Source of the DNA: Beroe ovata
Lineage: Eukaryota > Ctenophora > Nuda > Beroida > Beroidae
Assembly (NCBI GenBank): GCA_946803715.1
Contig: CAMPET010000230.1
Coordinates: forward strand, 34,312-87,514
Length of the DNA: 53,203 nt
Direction of reading: 5' to 3'
Every line of letters starts with the position of its first letter. Within the stretch, counting starts at the first letter, position 1. Under the pieces are notes generated by a model. That model was given only the letters and a program-made list of their open reading frames with translations. It made no database searches and was not told the origin of the DNA. Both the position numbers and the translations under genes were made by a program. This document shows, one piece after another, positions 1-11,171 of the stretch.

Positions 1-180
1 GACTGTGGTTGCTAGGGTGGGTGTACTGCGGTTGCTAGGGTGTGGTCACCGGTTGCTAGGGTGTGTGAACTGTGGTTGTCAGGGTGTGTGAACTGCGGTT
101 GCTAAGGTGTCTGAACTGCAGTTGCTAGGGTGTGTAGACTGTGGTTACTAGGGTGTGTGGACTGTGGTTGCTAGGGGGTT
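1..180. repeat. 23-bp minisatellite
   Basis: About eight imperfect tandem copies of a roughly 23-bp unit, core ctgtggttgctagggtgtg, with a few substitutions and one or two length changes. It starts at the window edge, so the array may be longer. No coding potential. Confidence 0.9.
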
Positions 181-1003
181 TGCAGGCTAAATACTGACAT
201 ACAATACCTTTTGTACAATGAACGGTTTACCCTTAAATGGTTTAAATGAAGTTCAATAAACAAGATCAGGGACTAAACAATACATACATTGTTCTCTCCG
301 CCTCTTAGCGGAGTTTGCATTACTAAGGTCAGCACACAAATTTCGCTATCATTTAGCTACTTGGCACACGGCCAATTTGTTCTAAATCTGGACAATATGC
401 CTACAATACATATGCAATGTGTATAGTATCGAATGTACTTATCAATTGAATGTACTTATCAATATTATTTTTATACAAGTCCATATCAATATTCTCACAT
501 TTGCTCGTTGTTGAATTCTTACTTTACAGCACAGTTTATGTTGCACCTCGGTGCATCTCAGTGTATAGCCTGATATCATACTATTTGCGGAGCAGCATGT
601 TGAGTGTGTAACCTTGTTATTACGTGTGGCTAGGTGACACGCGTGTATCTTGCAGCTCAATAGAAATGTTTGCTGTTCAGAGATGTTTACTTAGCTGATT
701 AGATCACAGTGGCTCATCAACTCTAGTGTCCTCATGTCGTATACTACCGCTACGCCCACACGACCCGTACAACAGAGATACATAAGTTTACAGTACCTAT
801 AAAACTACCTTCTTACAGTTGCCCTCTCCATTAGAGGGTCTCCCTCCACTACATATGGAGTAGAACCTACCTACATGTATTATTCGCAGCACCTGCTCAA
901 TACTATGCAATCTGGTAGTAACATTGAATAATAACTAAATGCAATACACAACAGATAATGCACCTGTTGGTACCTCTTCTAGCAGCACAATTCGCTAATC
1001 GCT
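181..1003. other. Non-coding stretch, no gene seen
   Basis: AT-rich sequence with stops in all frames. I looked on the minus strand for the missing C-terminal kinase exons of the DSTYK gene and saw none. The last part must hold the promoter of the plus-strand gene that follows, but I recognise no TATA box or other element. Confidence 0.5.
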
Positions 1004-1039
1004 ATGTTAACTATAATCGCCTTTCCTTCCCGCCACAGG

Positions 1040-2185
1040 ATGTCGCATCTAGTAATAATAGTCCTGTCTCTACTCTCCTACTCTACAACCGCCTCCTTCA
1101 TCAGCCGCTACAACGCCGCCCTACGCAACGCTCAGAATATACGCCACCTTGCGGCCACAGAGAGACAAATCATAACCAAACTGCTTGCTATCGAGAAAAC
1201 ATCGGACGAGTTTGACTTCTTTCTCGATTTCCTACTCGAAGATACGGGGTACAATCAGCATCATGGTGAGGGCATGACGATAGAGTACCCGGTTGACCGA
1301 TTTAAAGTGGTCGAGAGACTGATATACGACTGGGAGGCTGTGGCGGAACTTGACGAGGTGAAGTTCGGAATAATGGCGGACTTTGAACGTCATGCGTCGT
1401 TACCGACAGCTGATCACTTACTGGAGACGGTCAGAGATCTGAACGAGGCGTTGGGAACGTACTATCATCACTATGGTAACGAAGTGACGTCATTCAGCAA
1501 AGCCGTGACGTCACTGAGCAGTCCAGGGATCAAACTAAATCCGGGGAATCTACTCGTGCTCACGCTAAAATCACATGAAATCGGTCACGTGATACCCTGC
1601 GTGAGGTGGGGTGACGCGTTTCACGAGCACCTCCACACGTCACCGGAGCCGTTCACGGCCCCTGGGGACCAGTACTGGGTGGACTTCTATCTCGTGTATT
1701 TGGAGTGTCTTGTGGCGGGTAGGGAGGGAAGTGTTGTGGATGTCAGACGAGAGATAGCGAGTCATTACAGGGGTAACAGGGAGGTTATGAGTAGGGTGGA
1801 GGAAATAGCGAGAGGGAGTAAAATGGAGCGGGTCAATGAGATGCCATGTGTTGGAACTGAGGAGAGAAGGAGCTGTCATTACGAGGTGAGAACAGGGTGT
1901 TACGGTAGGGTGGGAGTTGAGCAGGTGATAGGGACTAGTATCAAGTTCTACAGAGGTGTCCAGAGTCCTGGTGTTGTCAGGGCGGCAGTTTGCCCTGCTG
2001 CCACCGCGAATACTGTCATTATTGACAACACCAGTGGGTATCACTCCGCGAGACTAGTCATGAGAAATTCTTCAGAAACAGTTGAGATACGTGCAGGTGA
2101 CGTGGTCAAAGTAGATGTGAGGGATGTGACACATTTGTGTAACCCACCGCAGGGTTTTGTTCAGATACATGGGGTGAATGAATAA
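1040..2185 (+). CDS. Secreted protein with prolyl 4-hydroxylase alpha N-terminal domain, no catalytic domain
   Basis: Intronless ORF. An upstream in-frame ATG lies at 1004, but the Met at 1040 opens a good signal peptide ([18 protein letters not shown]), so I start there (381 aa). Residues about 30-150 resemble the P4Ha_N region of collagen prolyl 4-hydroxylase alpha subunits: a helical dimerisation segment, then the typical stretch '[19 protein letters not shown]' and the '[18 protein letters not shown]' block. A cysteine-containing stretch near residues 275-315 resembles the linker before the catalytic domain. The Fe(II)/2-oxoglutarate dioxygenase domain is absent; the last 65 residues are unrecognised. 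Such a protein could bind or dimerise with true P4H subunits in the ER but should not hydroxylate. An AATAAA lies at 2243-2248. It sits tail to tail with the last visible DSTYK exon, perhaps inside a DSTYK intron. Confidence 0.7.
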   Translation: MSHLVIIVLSLLSYSTTASFISRYNAALRNAQNIRHLAATERQIITKLLAIEKTSDEFDFFLDFLLEDTGYNQHHGEGMTIEYPVDRFKVVERLIYDWEAVAELDEVKFGIMADFERHASLPTADHLLETVRDLNEALGTYYHHYGNEVTSFSKAVTSLSSPGIKLNPGNLLVLTLKSHEIGHVIPCVRWGDAFHEHLHTSPEPFTAPGDQYWVDFYLVYLECLVAGREGSVVDVRREIASHYRGNREVMSRVEEIARGSKMERVNEMPCVGTEERRSCHYEVRTGCYGRVGVEQVIGTSIKFYRGVQSPGVVRAAVCPAATANTVIIDNTSGYHSARLVMRNSSETVEIRAGDVVKVDVRDVTHLCNPPQGFVQIHGVNE

Positions 2186-2242
2186 TATTGATTGATAGTT
2201 TTGCCTGGCTTTCAATGGATTTAATTATGGAATGAAGTTTGA

Positions 2243-2248
2243 AATAAA
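2243..2248 (+). terminator. Polyadenylation signal AATAAA of the P4HA-like gene
   Basis: Canonical AATAAA 58 bases after the stop codon, before the opposing DSTYK exon at 2306. Confidence 0.6.
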
Positions 2249-2305
2249 GTGTATATCTCTTAGTACTAAGTTTTACGAAGCATAATGCATTGCTGGATGT
2301 ATTAC

Positions 2306-5300
2306 CGGAAAACAGTTCTGGTGCGATGTAGATTGGAGTGCCCACAAGTGATCCAGACATCATAGCTTCAGGTTTACAGAAACCGTAATCCGTGATCTTT
2401 GCTTGGTTATTCGAATCCAACTGGGAAAAATCATCATTAATTCGTTTCATCTGGTGACAATGAAGAACCAAAACAATACTCTAGCATGAACACACCGTCT
2501 CAAGATCTCATGTTCCTATAGTGGGGCACTAACCAGGACGTTCTGTAGTTTTAGATCCCTGTGAACCAGACCCTGATTGTGCAGGTACCTGGCTCCCTCA
2601 ACCACATCCAGTGCTACGTTGAACCTGGTCCTCGGGTCAAGACTCTTCGATTTGAGGCCCGCAAAGAGGTCCCGCGTCAACCTATCCATAATCTGAGGAT
2701 GGAGAGAGATTATCACTTCCGTTATCATCACATCATTCTTCGAGTTGAAATTCAAATCACCATCAGATATTCAACATCAGATATTTACCAGGAAGGCGAC
2801 AGTGTGTCCACTGGTGGACTCATCAATTACTGCTCCGTGGAATCCACAGATATTGTGATGAGCTGGAATGTTCCTGTGAGTAATATAGACAATGATAGGA
2901 AAAGTTGCTAGTAGATCCAGGGTTGGAAGCGGAAAATAGTCAGAATAATATCAAAGCAACCAAATATAACCTGGCATAGTAGAACTCCAGGGCAAGACTG
3001 CCCCAGTGTTTATCATCAGGAGGGACGACAGATTTGAGTGCGAGAGGGCCCTTTCCTGCCCATGTGTGACACGCATAGACCACACCAAAGTGACCACGCC
3101 CTATCTCCTTGCCTTGGATAGGAATTCCAAACTCCAACTGGTCGCTTTGATAGAATAAGAATGAAATTCTGTGAAAAGAAGTGTGTTCAAGAATGAGAGA
3201 TGCTAGGTATTAAACAGATTAACACATACCAAAGCGAGGTGGAGTAGAGTGCTAGCCGTGCTAGTCGTGGTGCATACTCCGTCCTTGTCTTGTGCCTGTC
3301 CTCCTCTGTCTGCCCGAGCCTCGCTTGGTGGAGTTTGAGCAGTTGATTCATGGATGTTTCGAATATTGAGTGACTCTCGTTAAGTCTCTCGGTAAATTGT
3401 GTCGTGATACCCCTAGCCATGGGGGCAGCTTGTATTTTCCCCAATATTCCCTGAGCGAACAGTTACAGAGTCGGGGGCATTTCCAGGATTCGAGCATTTC
3501 ATCATGCTGTGGTATGATCGGAATGCATGGATCAGAGTGATCGATCGGAATGCATGGTGTGCACGTACGCGCGTCGCGCTATCGCTAACAAATCCACATT
3601 GATAAAACATGTGCTGTTGTGACATCAGTAAAAGAGTTTCGCGCCATACACACACTAGTTTGAAGAACTGTGACTGGGCCAAAAAGGAATCACCAGATTT
3701 AGAGAAATTACCTTGGCTGTTGTTCTTTTCCATTCGGAGTCAGGGAAGGGTTGGGGAAACCCAGTCTGAAACATCATTTTCAAACTTTCCCACAGTGCTT
3801 GCACCATGGAGAACTGGTTTGCGACCTTGAAATCTAGTCCGTACGCTGATGCAACTACTCTAGTTAGTGCCTGTCTAGCTTGACAGTTCTGCATGTCTGT
3901 CTGCTGATCTTCTAGTCGAGCCAAACATCGGGATAGAGTACCTGTGAGGCAATGTCCATGATGAAATGAACTATAGGTATTGGGTTAACAGCTCTCAAAT
4001 CTCAATACGAAGTTTCGGCGAGGTACATTGGAACAGAAAACAAGGCATATTGCACTTGAAAAGTGCAGGATCAGTTATTGAAACCATCAGCATGCAGCAA
4101 GGCTCGGAGAAGATTCCAATCTCACTTCATATTGATGTCAATCACGTGTGACGAAATGAAGAAATATGCAACACGTATCGAGCAATTCCAACATGAAACA
4201 GCGAGATAGGAAGGAGAATGCTCAGAGAAGGCCTCGTGTAACGGATTGCGATGAATTTTCGACCCGGTAAATAAGGAGGAACATTGAGGCGGTGCCAGCA
4301 TCCGAACTCACTACCTAAGTCAATTGACGGCTTCTGATTTCCATGTCTTTTTTCAGCTAGATTATGAAAAAAAACACGACATTAACGAATTTCCTAAACT
4401 ACGTAAGCAATATTCTTAAATCAAGTTTAGGTACAAAATCACACAAAGAAAAACGATTAAAAAGTACAGAGCGTACCTATCATGCTCTCTTGGAGACAGT
4501 TTGCACTCTCTACTATCTTCTTGGAGACTATAACATTCAGTTTCTCCAACACAAGTCTCTCAAGCTGATCGCTGCATCTCCGTACCTGAGCACAAGCAAA
4601 GATTGTAACTTCACGATTTATCGTGATTCACCATCACTATTACTACTTTGCCACTATATTCAGTGAAATTGAATTCAGTGAATATGATTTATTAACAATC
4701 ATAGAGTACCTAATACCTACGTTGCATATAATTCAGTATGGGTATAAGAATGTATAAGCTCCTACCTGCCTTATATCCGCCAGTCTACCGCTGTCACTCA
4801 GCCGAACTTTCTCGAACTCGAAGCTCTGAGCTTCCTCCAGTATATCGGGCGTTATCTCGGCTATACTCTGTTCTATTATCTCCTTAATCTCTTGCTGGTT
4901 ATCGTTCACCTGTATATTATACCTACAGTTAATAACTGGCATATTGTATATTATCTACACTGGTGATGACTTAATTGGAAGTGAAAATCACTTTGTAATG
5001 CATCTGTGTTGAAGTACAGGGTATACTGTCTATTGAATGAACTTGGTATACGTAATCAATTGTGGTCATAATATTATACATCATTGAAGCCCCATATAAG
5101 TAAGGAACTGCGAGGTGGAATCATTTGATTCTAAATTAAAAAGCGGCTGCCAGAGTGAAATTTGAACCTTATCACCTGACAAGAGTGACATTTGAGCACG
5201 ATTTTCGGACGAAAACGGATAAATTTTAACCTGGATACATACATAATCGCTGATATAATGAGATAGTAAACGTTGTACAAGATGTATCTTGTACAGTGTA

Positions 5301-7737
5301 CACAGATACTCCACTTGAGTAGTATGAATGTGAGAATGTAGCGCGCTGAGCTAAAACATGAGTTTGACATTGGATGGAGCTCAACAATTGAAAAACATGA
5401 TTAATGAAACAAGGAAAAAAGTTTGTGTGCATTTCGCACTTATATTCCTGATAAGCACTGCGCATCAATCATACTGTACTCTTTCAATGGTGGCAACATG
5501 GTGTATGATCTTACCATTTCCAGTAGGTTGTTGTACAGTTTATGCTCTTCAGCCTTCACATAGTTGATCCTTTTGGGCGTGGACTGTAGGTCACGCGCCA
5601 GTTTGAACGCGTGAGTGATGAAGAAGTCGAGTGACCGCGTGTGAATGGTGTTGAGTCGTCTCACTGCTTCTTTCAACTCGTCTTGGAGGTTTTTCTGAGG
5701 ATAACTACACTCAAAAACTCGGGCATTGAAAAGACATTGATGAAAGGAATGAATGCAATCAATCATTATAATCTGGAATGAATCCACCGGGAGCAAACGC
5801 TGACCTGTATAAAGTTGATGAGAACTTTCCTGAACTTATCAAACTGTTCGGTGAAGAAGTTGGTCTCCTTGTTCCGCCGGGCACTCTTGCACTGTCGAGC
5901 GCTGATTGTGAAGTGCGTTTCACTGTTATCTGGGAAACCCATCTCCGTCAACTTGTCGAATATCGCGCGCTCCTGACGGTGTGTGATTATTATGAAGGAG
6001 CAGAAGTTGCATGAAGAAGGGAGGCCTGGATTTCAAATCGTAGCTTTCAATTGGTCCCTCAAATGATTTCAAATGAGTACACACCCTATATGTGAGGTGA
6101 TTTACCCTATTGCTACTGTGACTAGCACACACACTATATGCGAGGTGATTTACCCTATTGCTACTGCGACTAGCACACACACTATATGCGAGGTGATTTA
6201 CCCTATTACTACTGTGACTAGCACACTCCCAATATGTGAGGTGATTTACCCTATTACGACTGTAACTAGCACACATCCTATATGTGAGGTGATTTACCCT
6301 ATTACTACTGTGATTAGCACACTCGCTCAATCTCGGTTTCACTTCCTCAGAGTCAGAGTCAGCATCCAGAGCAGCAGCCTCCTCGTCAATATCCGACTTG
6401 TTAATGAGGAAGAAGACCGGTGTGTCCGGCATGTTGTCCTGAGAGGAAGGGAGATTATTAGCCCATGGCAGTGGTGTGGTGTCTACAGTTGATACCACAC
6501 GTTCTAGATGATGGGCATAATAGTTTATTTGCGCAAATATTATTTCTATTTTCGCTCAATTAACAATTGTCGACGTAGAAAATGGGATACTCCCTCCCAC
6601 AGTTTCACACCTATCCAATAACCAGTACCTGGTAGAATGACAGGTTTTCAACGTCCTCCTCTGATATTCCATAGTTCGCATCCACGACATAGACTAGGAA
6701 TGCGATGACCTTATTCTCCCCTGCAGTTGCCATCATCCGTGGTCGCTCTATTATCTGTAACCCCTGGGACAGTTCCATTTGACAAACTCCTAAACTAGTG
6801 ATCACTGATGAATAACTGGTGAATGGCACCGGGTTGAATGCCCGAATGCCCATGGCGGAATTACCTGCTTGAGAAGAGGGTGGTTAATGGTGGCCTCTAT
6901 CATTGCGTTGGGGTGCTCTGACGCCATGTCAGATGTGCTCTCCAAATACTCTCTTGGGATTGCCTTCTCCAGACGTTTGTACGTCCCAGATATCTAACGA
7001 ATATTTGATATAAAACAATGGATAAGATCATGTTATCTCGAGTGAGGATCCCATAAGTTAAACTGTCGATTGCTTTTCCACAGTGTAGTACCTCCTTGTT
7101 GAACTTGTTGACCAATCGGACAAAGGGGATGGACCCATGCATGAGTTTGATTGGACGAGGCAGACTGGGAACCTGTGAGGCGGGACAGACAGTCTTTCCC
7201 AATAGCTCATTGATAACGCTACTCTTTCCAGAGTTAACAGTACCTGTGCAGAGAGGTGAGGGTGAGAGTTACAGAGAGTTGACTGCCAATCTCGTACATT
7301 CCGCCCTAATTAGTTACTTTCGAATCATGTGTCTGATTCTGATAATTAGTAATCATGTATGGAGCAAATATCGGAATGATTGTTGACTACCATCTCACCA
7401 ACAAAGTAGAGACTTGGTATTCCCTGTACGACATCTTGTATCTCAGTCTTCTCAATATCACTGAGGAACAGATCTGATCTCTCTTTCAGTATACCATCAG
7501 TGCTCTGAATGACAGTGAAAACCTGAAAACGAGATATTTCGACCGTTAGCTATCTTGTCATGGACACATTACACCAAATACTATGACTGCAAAACTCGGC
7601 AGCTCTCTAAAATAACAACGTGAAGAGGTCGCGCAAGGGCCCACCTTAAGAGTTTCTGCGAAAAGCTCTCCGAGTTTCTTCAGATTCTCCGAGTAGATCT
7701 CGAGCTTCTCAAAACCACTCTCGGTAACGTCGGACAT
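2306..7737 (-). CDS. DSTYK: DSTYK, dual serine/threonine and tyrosine kinase with N-terminal GTPase-like domain (3' end missing)
   Basis: Sixteen exons with matching GT-AG sites and phases: 7737-7645, 7522-7399, 7243-7092, 6993-6865, 6763-6629, 6438-6343, 5972-5805, 5694-5515, 4909-4766, 4585-4477, 3941-3712, 3450-3230, 3144-2971, 2873-2789, 2692-2534, 2420-2306; 771 codons. Residues about 70-300 form a dynamin-like G domain: Walker [10 protein letters not shown] (exon 3), IIERPR where DxPG is expected (exons 4/5), and NKSD (exon 6). Alpha-helical regions follow that match vertebrate DSTYK ([30 protein letters not shown]). The kinase domain shows GRGHFGVVY, the lysine in [25 protein letters not shown] in place of DFG, and [20 protein letters not shown]. 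It breaks at a good donor after APELFSG, so C-lobe subdomains IX-XI are not in view. Family role: cytoplasmic/membrane kinase in FGF-ERK signalling and cell death. Exon 1 start fits: no upstream in-frame Met and the length matches. Confidence 0.93.
6070..6325. repeat. 48-bp minisatellite in DSTYK intron 6
   Basis: About five copies of a 48-bp unit containing ctatatgcgaggtgatttac and ctattactactgtgactagc, inside the intron between the NKSD exon and the next. It makes repetitive open frames on both strands that are not genes. Confidence 0.9.
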
Positions 7738-8092
7738 GGCGCAGACAAAATAGCGGGAACAGCAGTAAACCGGCGATTCATATCATACTGATGTCACCTA
7801 GCATAATACATGGGAGTGTGTTACCTCATGTTGTTATGTGTTACAAAGAAGGGTGCCTTGTATAATGTGTGTTGTTGAATATTGGATTTCAAAACAGCTG
7901 GAGTTTCGATAACGCTTTTACTCGATAAAGTAACCATAGTTTAGTACGGTTATGCAGATTGCCCAAAATTCGACTTGCGAGTGATACAAAGTTACGGGTG
8001 GATAAAATTTAAAAAGATAAACGAAATCCATAAAATAATAATTTACAAACTTTCAAATAGCTCACATAGGACCTCCATGTTCAAAAAGGAAC
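7738..8092. other. DSTYK promoter / PWP1 3' flank
   Basis: Spacer between two minus-strand genes. It must hold the DSTYK promoter and the PWP1 3' UTR; I see no recognisable core promoter element and no exact AATAAA on the minus strand. Confidence 0.4.
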
Positions 8093-9487
8093 TCATTCTG
8101 TTTCCTCTGTTTGAGAGGTTAAGTTCGGGATGACGTGACCGAAAGCGTCTCTGAATTCTTTATTTGTTGCAATATCCCACAGGAGCACGCCACCTGAGAG
8201 TGGACCGATAGCCAACATCGTGGGGTAATCGGGGCAGAACGACAAACAGTGAAGTGAGGATGCCTCAGGGAAGGGTCTACTCGTCACGCAGCTCGCTTTG
8301 TTGTTGGAAATGTTCCAAATCTTGATTGACTTGTCTGCACTACACGTGGCAAGGAGTCCCGGTATGAGCTTAGTCATTGCAATTCCCGCTACCTCGTTAT
8401 TGTGCGCTGCTATGGTGTAGAGAGGCTTATCCTGTCTGATATCGATACAGAGAACACTGCCGGCTGATGTGCCAGCTAGGAAGTTGAATGGACTTGTGAC
8501 ATCCCAGATAACCTGCTCCACCTCTCCACCAACTGACCACGACTTGCTGTTCTTAGTACGACAGTCTGTCAGGTGACAGGTGCTATCGAAACCCCCTGAC
8601 AGCAAGGTCGTGCTCTCGGCAAGATGCCAGGTCAATGTTTGCACCTTGTCGGTATGAGGTGTTAAACACTCCTTCGCTGATCCTGACTCCAGATCCCATA
8701 GGAGGATAGTGCAGTCGGCACTGCCGGATGCTAGGATGTTCTGGGTATGTCTATTCCAGCTCAGGTCCAACACTGAGCTGCTGTGCCCTTTCTTGCCGAT
8801 TCTCGGTTTCTTTTTCGAAGGTTTCAACCGTTCACCCAAAACTGCGACAGGCTCCGATGTGTTGATAATGTCGAGATCCCATATCTCAATTTGAGGACTC
8901 ATACATCCCAGTGCAACATAGTTTCCTGGAACTCTCCCTCCCTGAATTTCATCCTGGTCACCGGCATCAAAGCTGAGCCACTCTAATGCAAGGGGATACT
9001 TGTCAAGTAGAATGTCGTGGTGAACATAGAAGTCTTGATCCTCTGCGTTCCATAAATGCACCTCAATACTACTCATTTCTCCATCAAGTTTAGCACAGCA
9101 GATCAGATTATCAGTCGGCTTAACTTCATTGGTGTCGTCTTCGTCTCTGGCAGCATCTGGAAGTGTGATGTATGGATCATCCTCTGGGTTTGGAAAGTAA
9201 GTGACACCGGTCAAACCAGCGCCAAACATCTTCTGTCCATCTGCCTCTTCCTCATTGTCATAGTCTGCCATATTGAATTCATCGTCCTCAGCACTGGGAA
9301 CACTCGGTTCCTCCTTCATTGTCTCCGCCTCATCACCGGAAGAGTTTTCTTCATCGGGGTGTTCAATGATATCAAGATTTTGCTGAGTCCTCTCAATGAG
9401 GTTGTTCAGTTCTTCCGGATCGAGTTTAACGACGTGAGGTTCCTGAGCGGCGACTCCTTGAGCCACCCAGCAAATACTCGGGATCAT
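8093..9487 (-). CDS. PWP1: PWP1, WD40 ribosome-biogenesis and chromatin protein
   Basis: Single 464-codon exon. The start MIPSICWVAQGVA matches the usual PWP1 opening (CVAWVxxGVA) and is followed by a leucine/glutamate-rich helix, an acidic stretch (residues about 40-85), the conserved FGAGLTGVTYFPNPEDDPYI, and WD40 repeats from about residue 140 to 450 (for example GHSSSVLDLSWNRHTQNILA, ASGSADCTILLWDL, ATCSADKSIKIWNI). Human PWP1 is about 500 aa, so it is essentially full length. Family role: nucleolar WD protein in rRNA transcription and growth control. It lies head to tail with DSTYK and the CLCC1-like gene on the same strand. Absence of introns is odd beside the 16-exon DSTYK. Confidence 0.92.
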   Translation of the reverse strand: MIPSICWVAQGVAAQEPHVVKLDPEELNNLIERTQQNLDIIEHPDEENSSGDEAETMKEEPSVPSAEDDEFNMADYDNEEEADGQKMFGAGLTGVTYFPNPEDDPYITLPDAARDEDDTNEVKPTDNLICCAKLDGEMSSIEVHLWNAEDQDFYVHHDILLDKYPLALEWLSFDAGDQDEIQGGRVPGNYVALGCMSPQIEIWDLDIINTSEPVAVLGERLKPSKKKPRIGKKGHSSSVLDLSWNRHTQNILASGSADCTILLWDLESGSAKECLTPHTDKVQTLTWHLAESTTLLSGGFDSTCHLTDCRTKNSKSWSVGGEVEQVIWDVTSPFNFLAGTSAGSVLCIDIRQDKPLYTIAAHNNEVAGIAMTKLIPGLLATCSADKSIKIWNISNNKASCVTSRPFPEASSLHCLSFCPDYPTMLAIGPLSGGVLLWDIATNKEFRDAFGHVIPNLTSQTEETE

Positions 9488-9724
9488 GTGACCACTGCTA
9501 TCCTAGGAGGGTGCTTAGTCAGTAGTGTGTTACAAATAATTGTGAACGTAATGAGTTGACGAAGATAAGATAGCTGGACGTCTGTATGTACTTTGTATAT
9601 GTATTCTTTTCAAATACATTTCTTAAATTAAATGAATGATGAGGTCTGAAATTCTGACAAAATAAATACAGTTCAAAAGTGTTGGATGATTGTGTTGGGT
9701 CACTTGCCTAGGGCTCTCTACTCT

Positions 9725-10894
9725 CTAAGATTCGCTAATAATATCCCTTCTAACTTCGTTATCTAAATCCTGAAGTGAATATTCACCATTAACAACCATA
9801 ATATCAGTACTGTTCATCTGAGATGATTCCTTCAGAACTTTAATGTCGCTTTTCAAATCATCGATGTTTTGTAACAAGTCCAGCATAATCGAGTCAATTT
9901 TCGAGGACTTTTGCTCTTCCACTTTCAAAGGATATGAATGTTTCATAAATGTACAGATAACATAGGGAATTACTACTATAATTACTGTAATAAAAATTAG
10001 AATAAATATTTGAAGATGGAACGGGAATGGGGATAACACATTTTCGAGGAATGGACCCAATTCTTCTCCTAATACAACGAGAGGGACTGCGAACATAGAA
10101 ACCACTGGGTGAATGAAACACTTAATATATTCCACTTCATAGAAAGGATCCCCTAGTACTCTCTGGTTGTACCTCTGACACTGATTTCCAATCTGAAACT
10201 TCGACCATGCAAAGGACATCATACTCGACACTGAAAATTCCTCTCTACAGTGACTTGGCATACTGGTTATCGCAGCCATTTTTCCAGCCATAATGTTACT
10301 GTACTGCTTGTTCATTCTAGCATAAACGCTGCACAAATAAACCACACCGACATGAAACGAAATGATGGCATTTCGACTTCTATGATCTTTCCAACACAGT
10401 ATAAACATTGTTATTAAATATAGAGGGATTAGCAGTCTGGCAGTTTCCGAAGGAAATACGGAATTACTGAAAGATGACATCAGAGCACTGAAATATGACA
10501 TGAAAGAACTGACAAAATCAACTGCCAGATGATGCCTTTCACATTCTTGATTATCTAATACCAGTCTGAGTATAATTTCAGCAAGACTTTGAGGGTCAGA
10601 AGATTCGTGGTTTTCTAGAATATACGTCTCTTTTCCCGACAGCACTCTTCCCGATTTTAGCGTCTCTTTTATGATGAACTTAAAATATCCCGGCAGTTTT
10701 CTCCCATAATTTAGAGCACAACTCGGCAAACTGCCCTGATCGGAATCAGCATCGTTTTCATATTCACTAACTGCTGTGTTTCCATGCATCATAACAGGAG
10801 AGAAGTCAGGATCTGGTATTTCATCATTATAACTCCTAGCCACAATAATCACACACGAGAGATATGCCAGAACTAGTTGATAACTTGATGCCAT
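9725..10894 (-). CDS. CLCC1: CLCC1-like ER anion channel (MCLC family)
   Basis: Single exon, 389 aa. Signal peptide at residues 1-21 (MASSYQLVLAYLSCVIIVARS), acidic lumenal segment, hydrophobic segments at about 153-168, 176-192, 257-275 and 293-317, and a coiled-coil tail from about 325. The block CQRYNQRVLGDPFYEVEYIK followed by PVVSMFAVPLVVLGEELGPF and PFPFHLQIFIL follows the CLCC1 pattern: cysteine-containing loop, 'DP-W-V' motif, amphipathic segment, last TM. Human CLCC1 is longer (about 550 aa), mainly in its C-terminal tail. Family role: ER chloride channel supporting calcium release and ER folding. The assignment rests on motif order and topology, not on an alignment. Intronless, same strand as its neighbours. 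Confidence 0.75.
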   Translation of the reverse strand: MASSYQLVLAYLSCVIIVARSYNDEIPDPDFSPVMMHGNTAVSEYENDADSDQGSLPSCALNYGRKLPGYFKFIIKETLKSGRVLSGKETYILENHESSDPQSLAEIILRLVLDNQECERHHLAVDFVSSFMSYFSALMSSFSNSVFPSETARLLIPLYLITMFILCWKDHRSRNAIISFHVGVVYLCSVYARMNKQYSNIMAGKMAAITSMPSHCREEFSVSSMMSFAWSKFQIGNQCQRYNQRVLGDPFYEVEYIKCFIHPVVSMFAVPLVVLGEELGPFLENVLSPFPFHLQIFILIFITVIIVVIPYVICTFMKHSYPLKVEEQKSSKIDSIMLDLLQNIDDLKSDIKVLKESSQMNSTDIMVVNGEYSLQDLDNEVRRDIISES

Positions 10895-10950
10895 TTATAG
10901 AATTCTGCTATTCTGCTTCAACTTCATGCTTCCTGGGATGTTATATAATA

Positions 10951-11171
10951 CTAAAACACCCATCAAGAGGCTGCTGCACTGAATATTAGAAAAAACAAAG
11001 AATGATTTAAACAAAGAATCTAAGACCTAAATTAAAAATGATCATCAGCGGCAGAATCAAATTTTCTACCACCCTCTAGGTTACAATTTCATGATCTATA
11101 TCGGTGTTTCACTCCGATAGGGGAAGAAAAAACCGATTTCCTATAAGTGTCTTTTTCCTTTATATTATAGA
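10951..11171 (-). mobile_element. Non-autonomous Helitron-like element, copy 2
   Basis: Read on the minus strand it starts TCTATAATATAAAGGAAAAA, joined directly to the CTAG end of the copy at 11172-11569, and ends in a GGGTGTTTTAG terminus after a short inverted motif. The TC start, hairpin and CTRR-like end are Helitron features; no Rep/helicase is encoded. 221 bp. Confidence 0.55.

Noticed and set aside
1-180. CRISPR-like array
   Set aside because: Contiguous tandem units without unique spacers, in an animal genome; an ordinary minisatellite.
5926-6498. 190-codon minus-strand repeat protein
   Set aside because: It is DSTYK exon 6 plus read-through into the 48-bp intronic minisatellite; a good donor (GAA|GTGAAA) and phase-matched next exon explain it.
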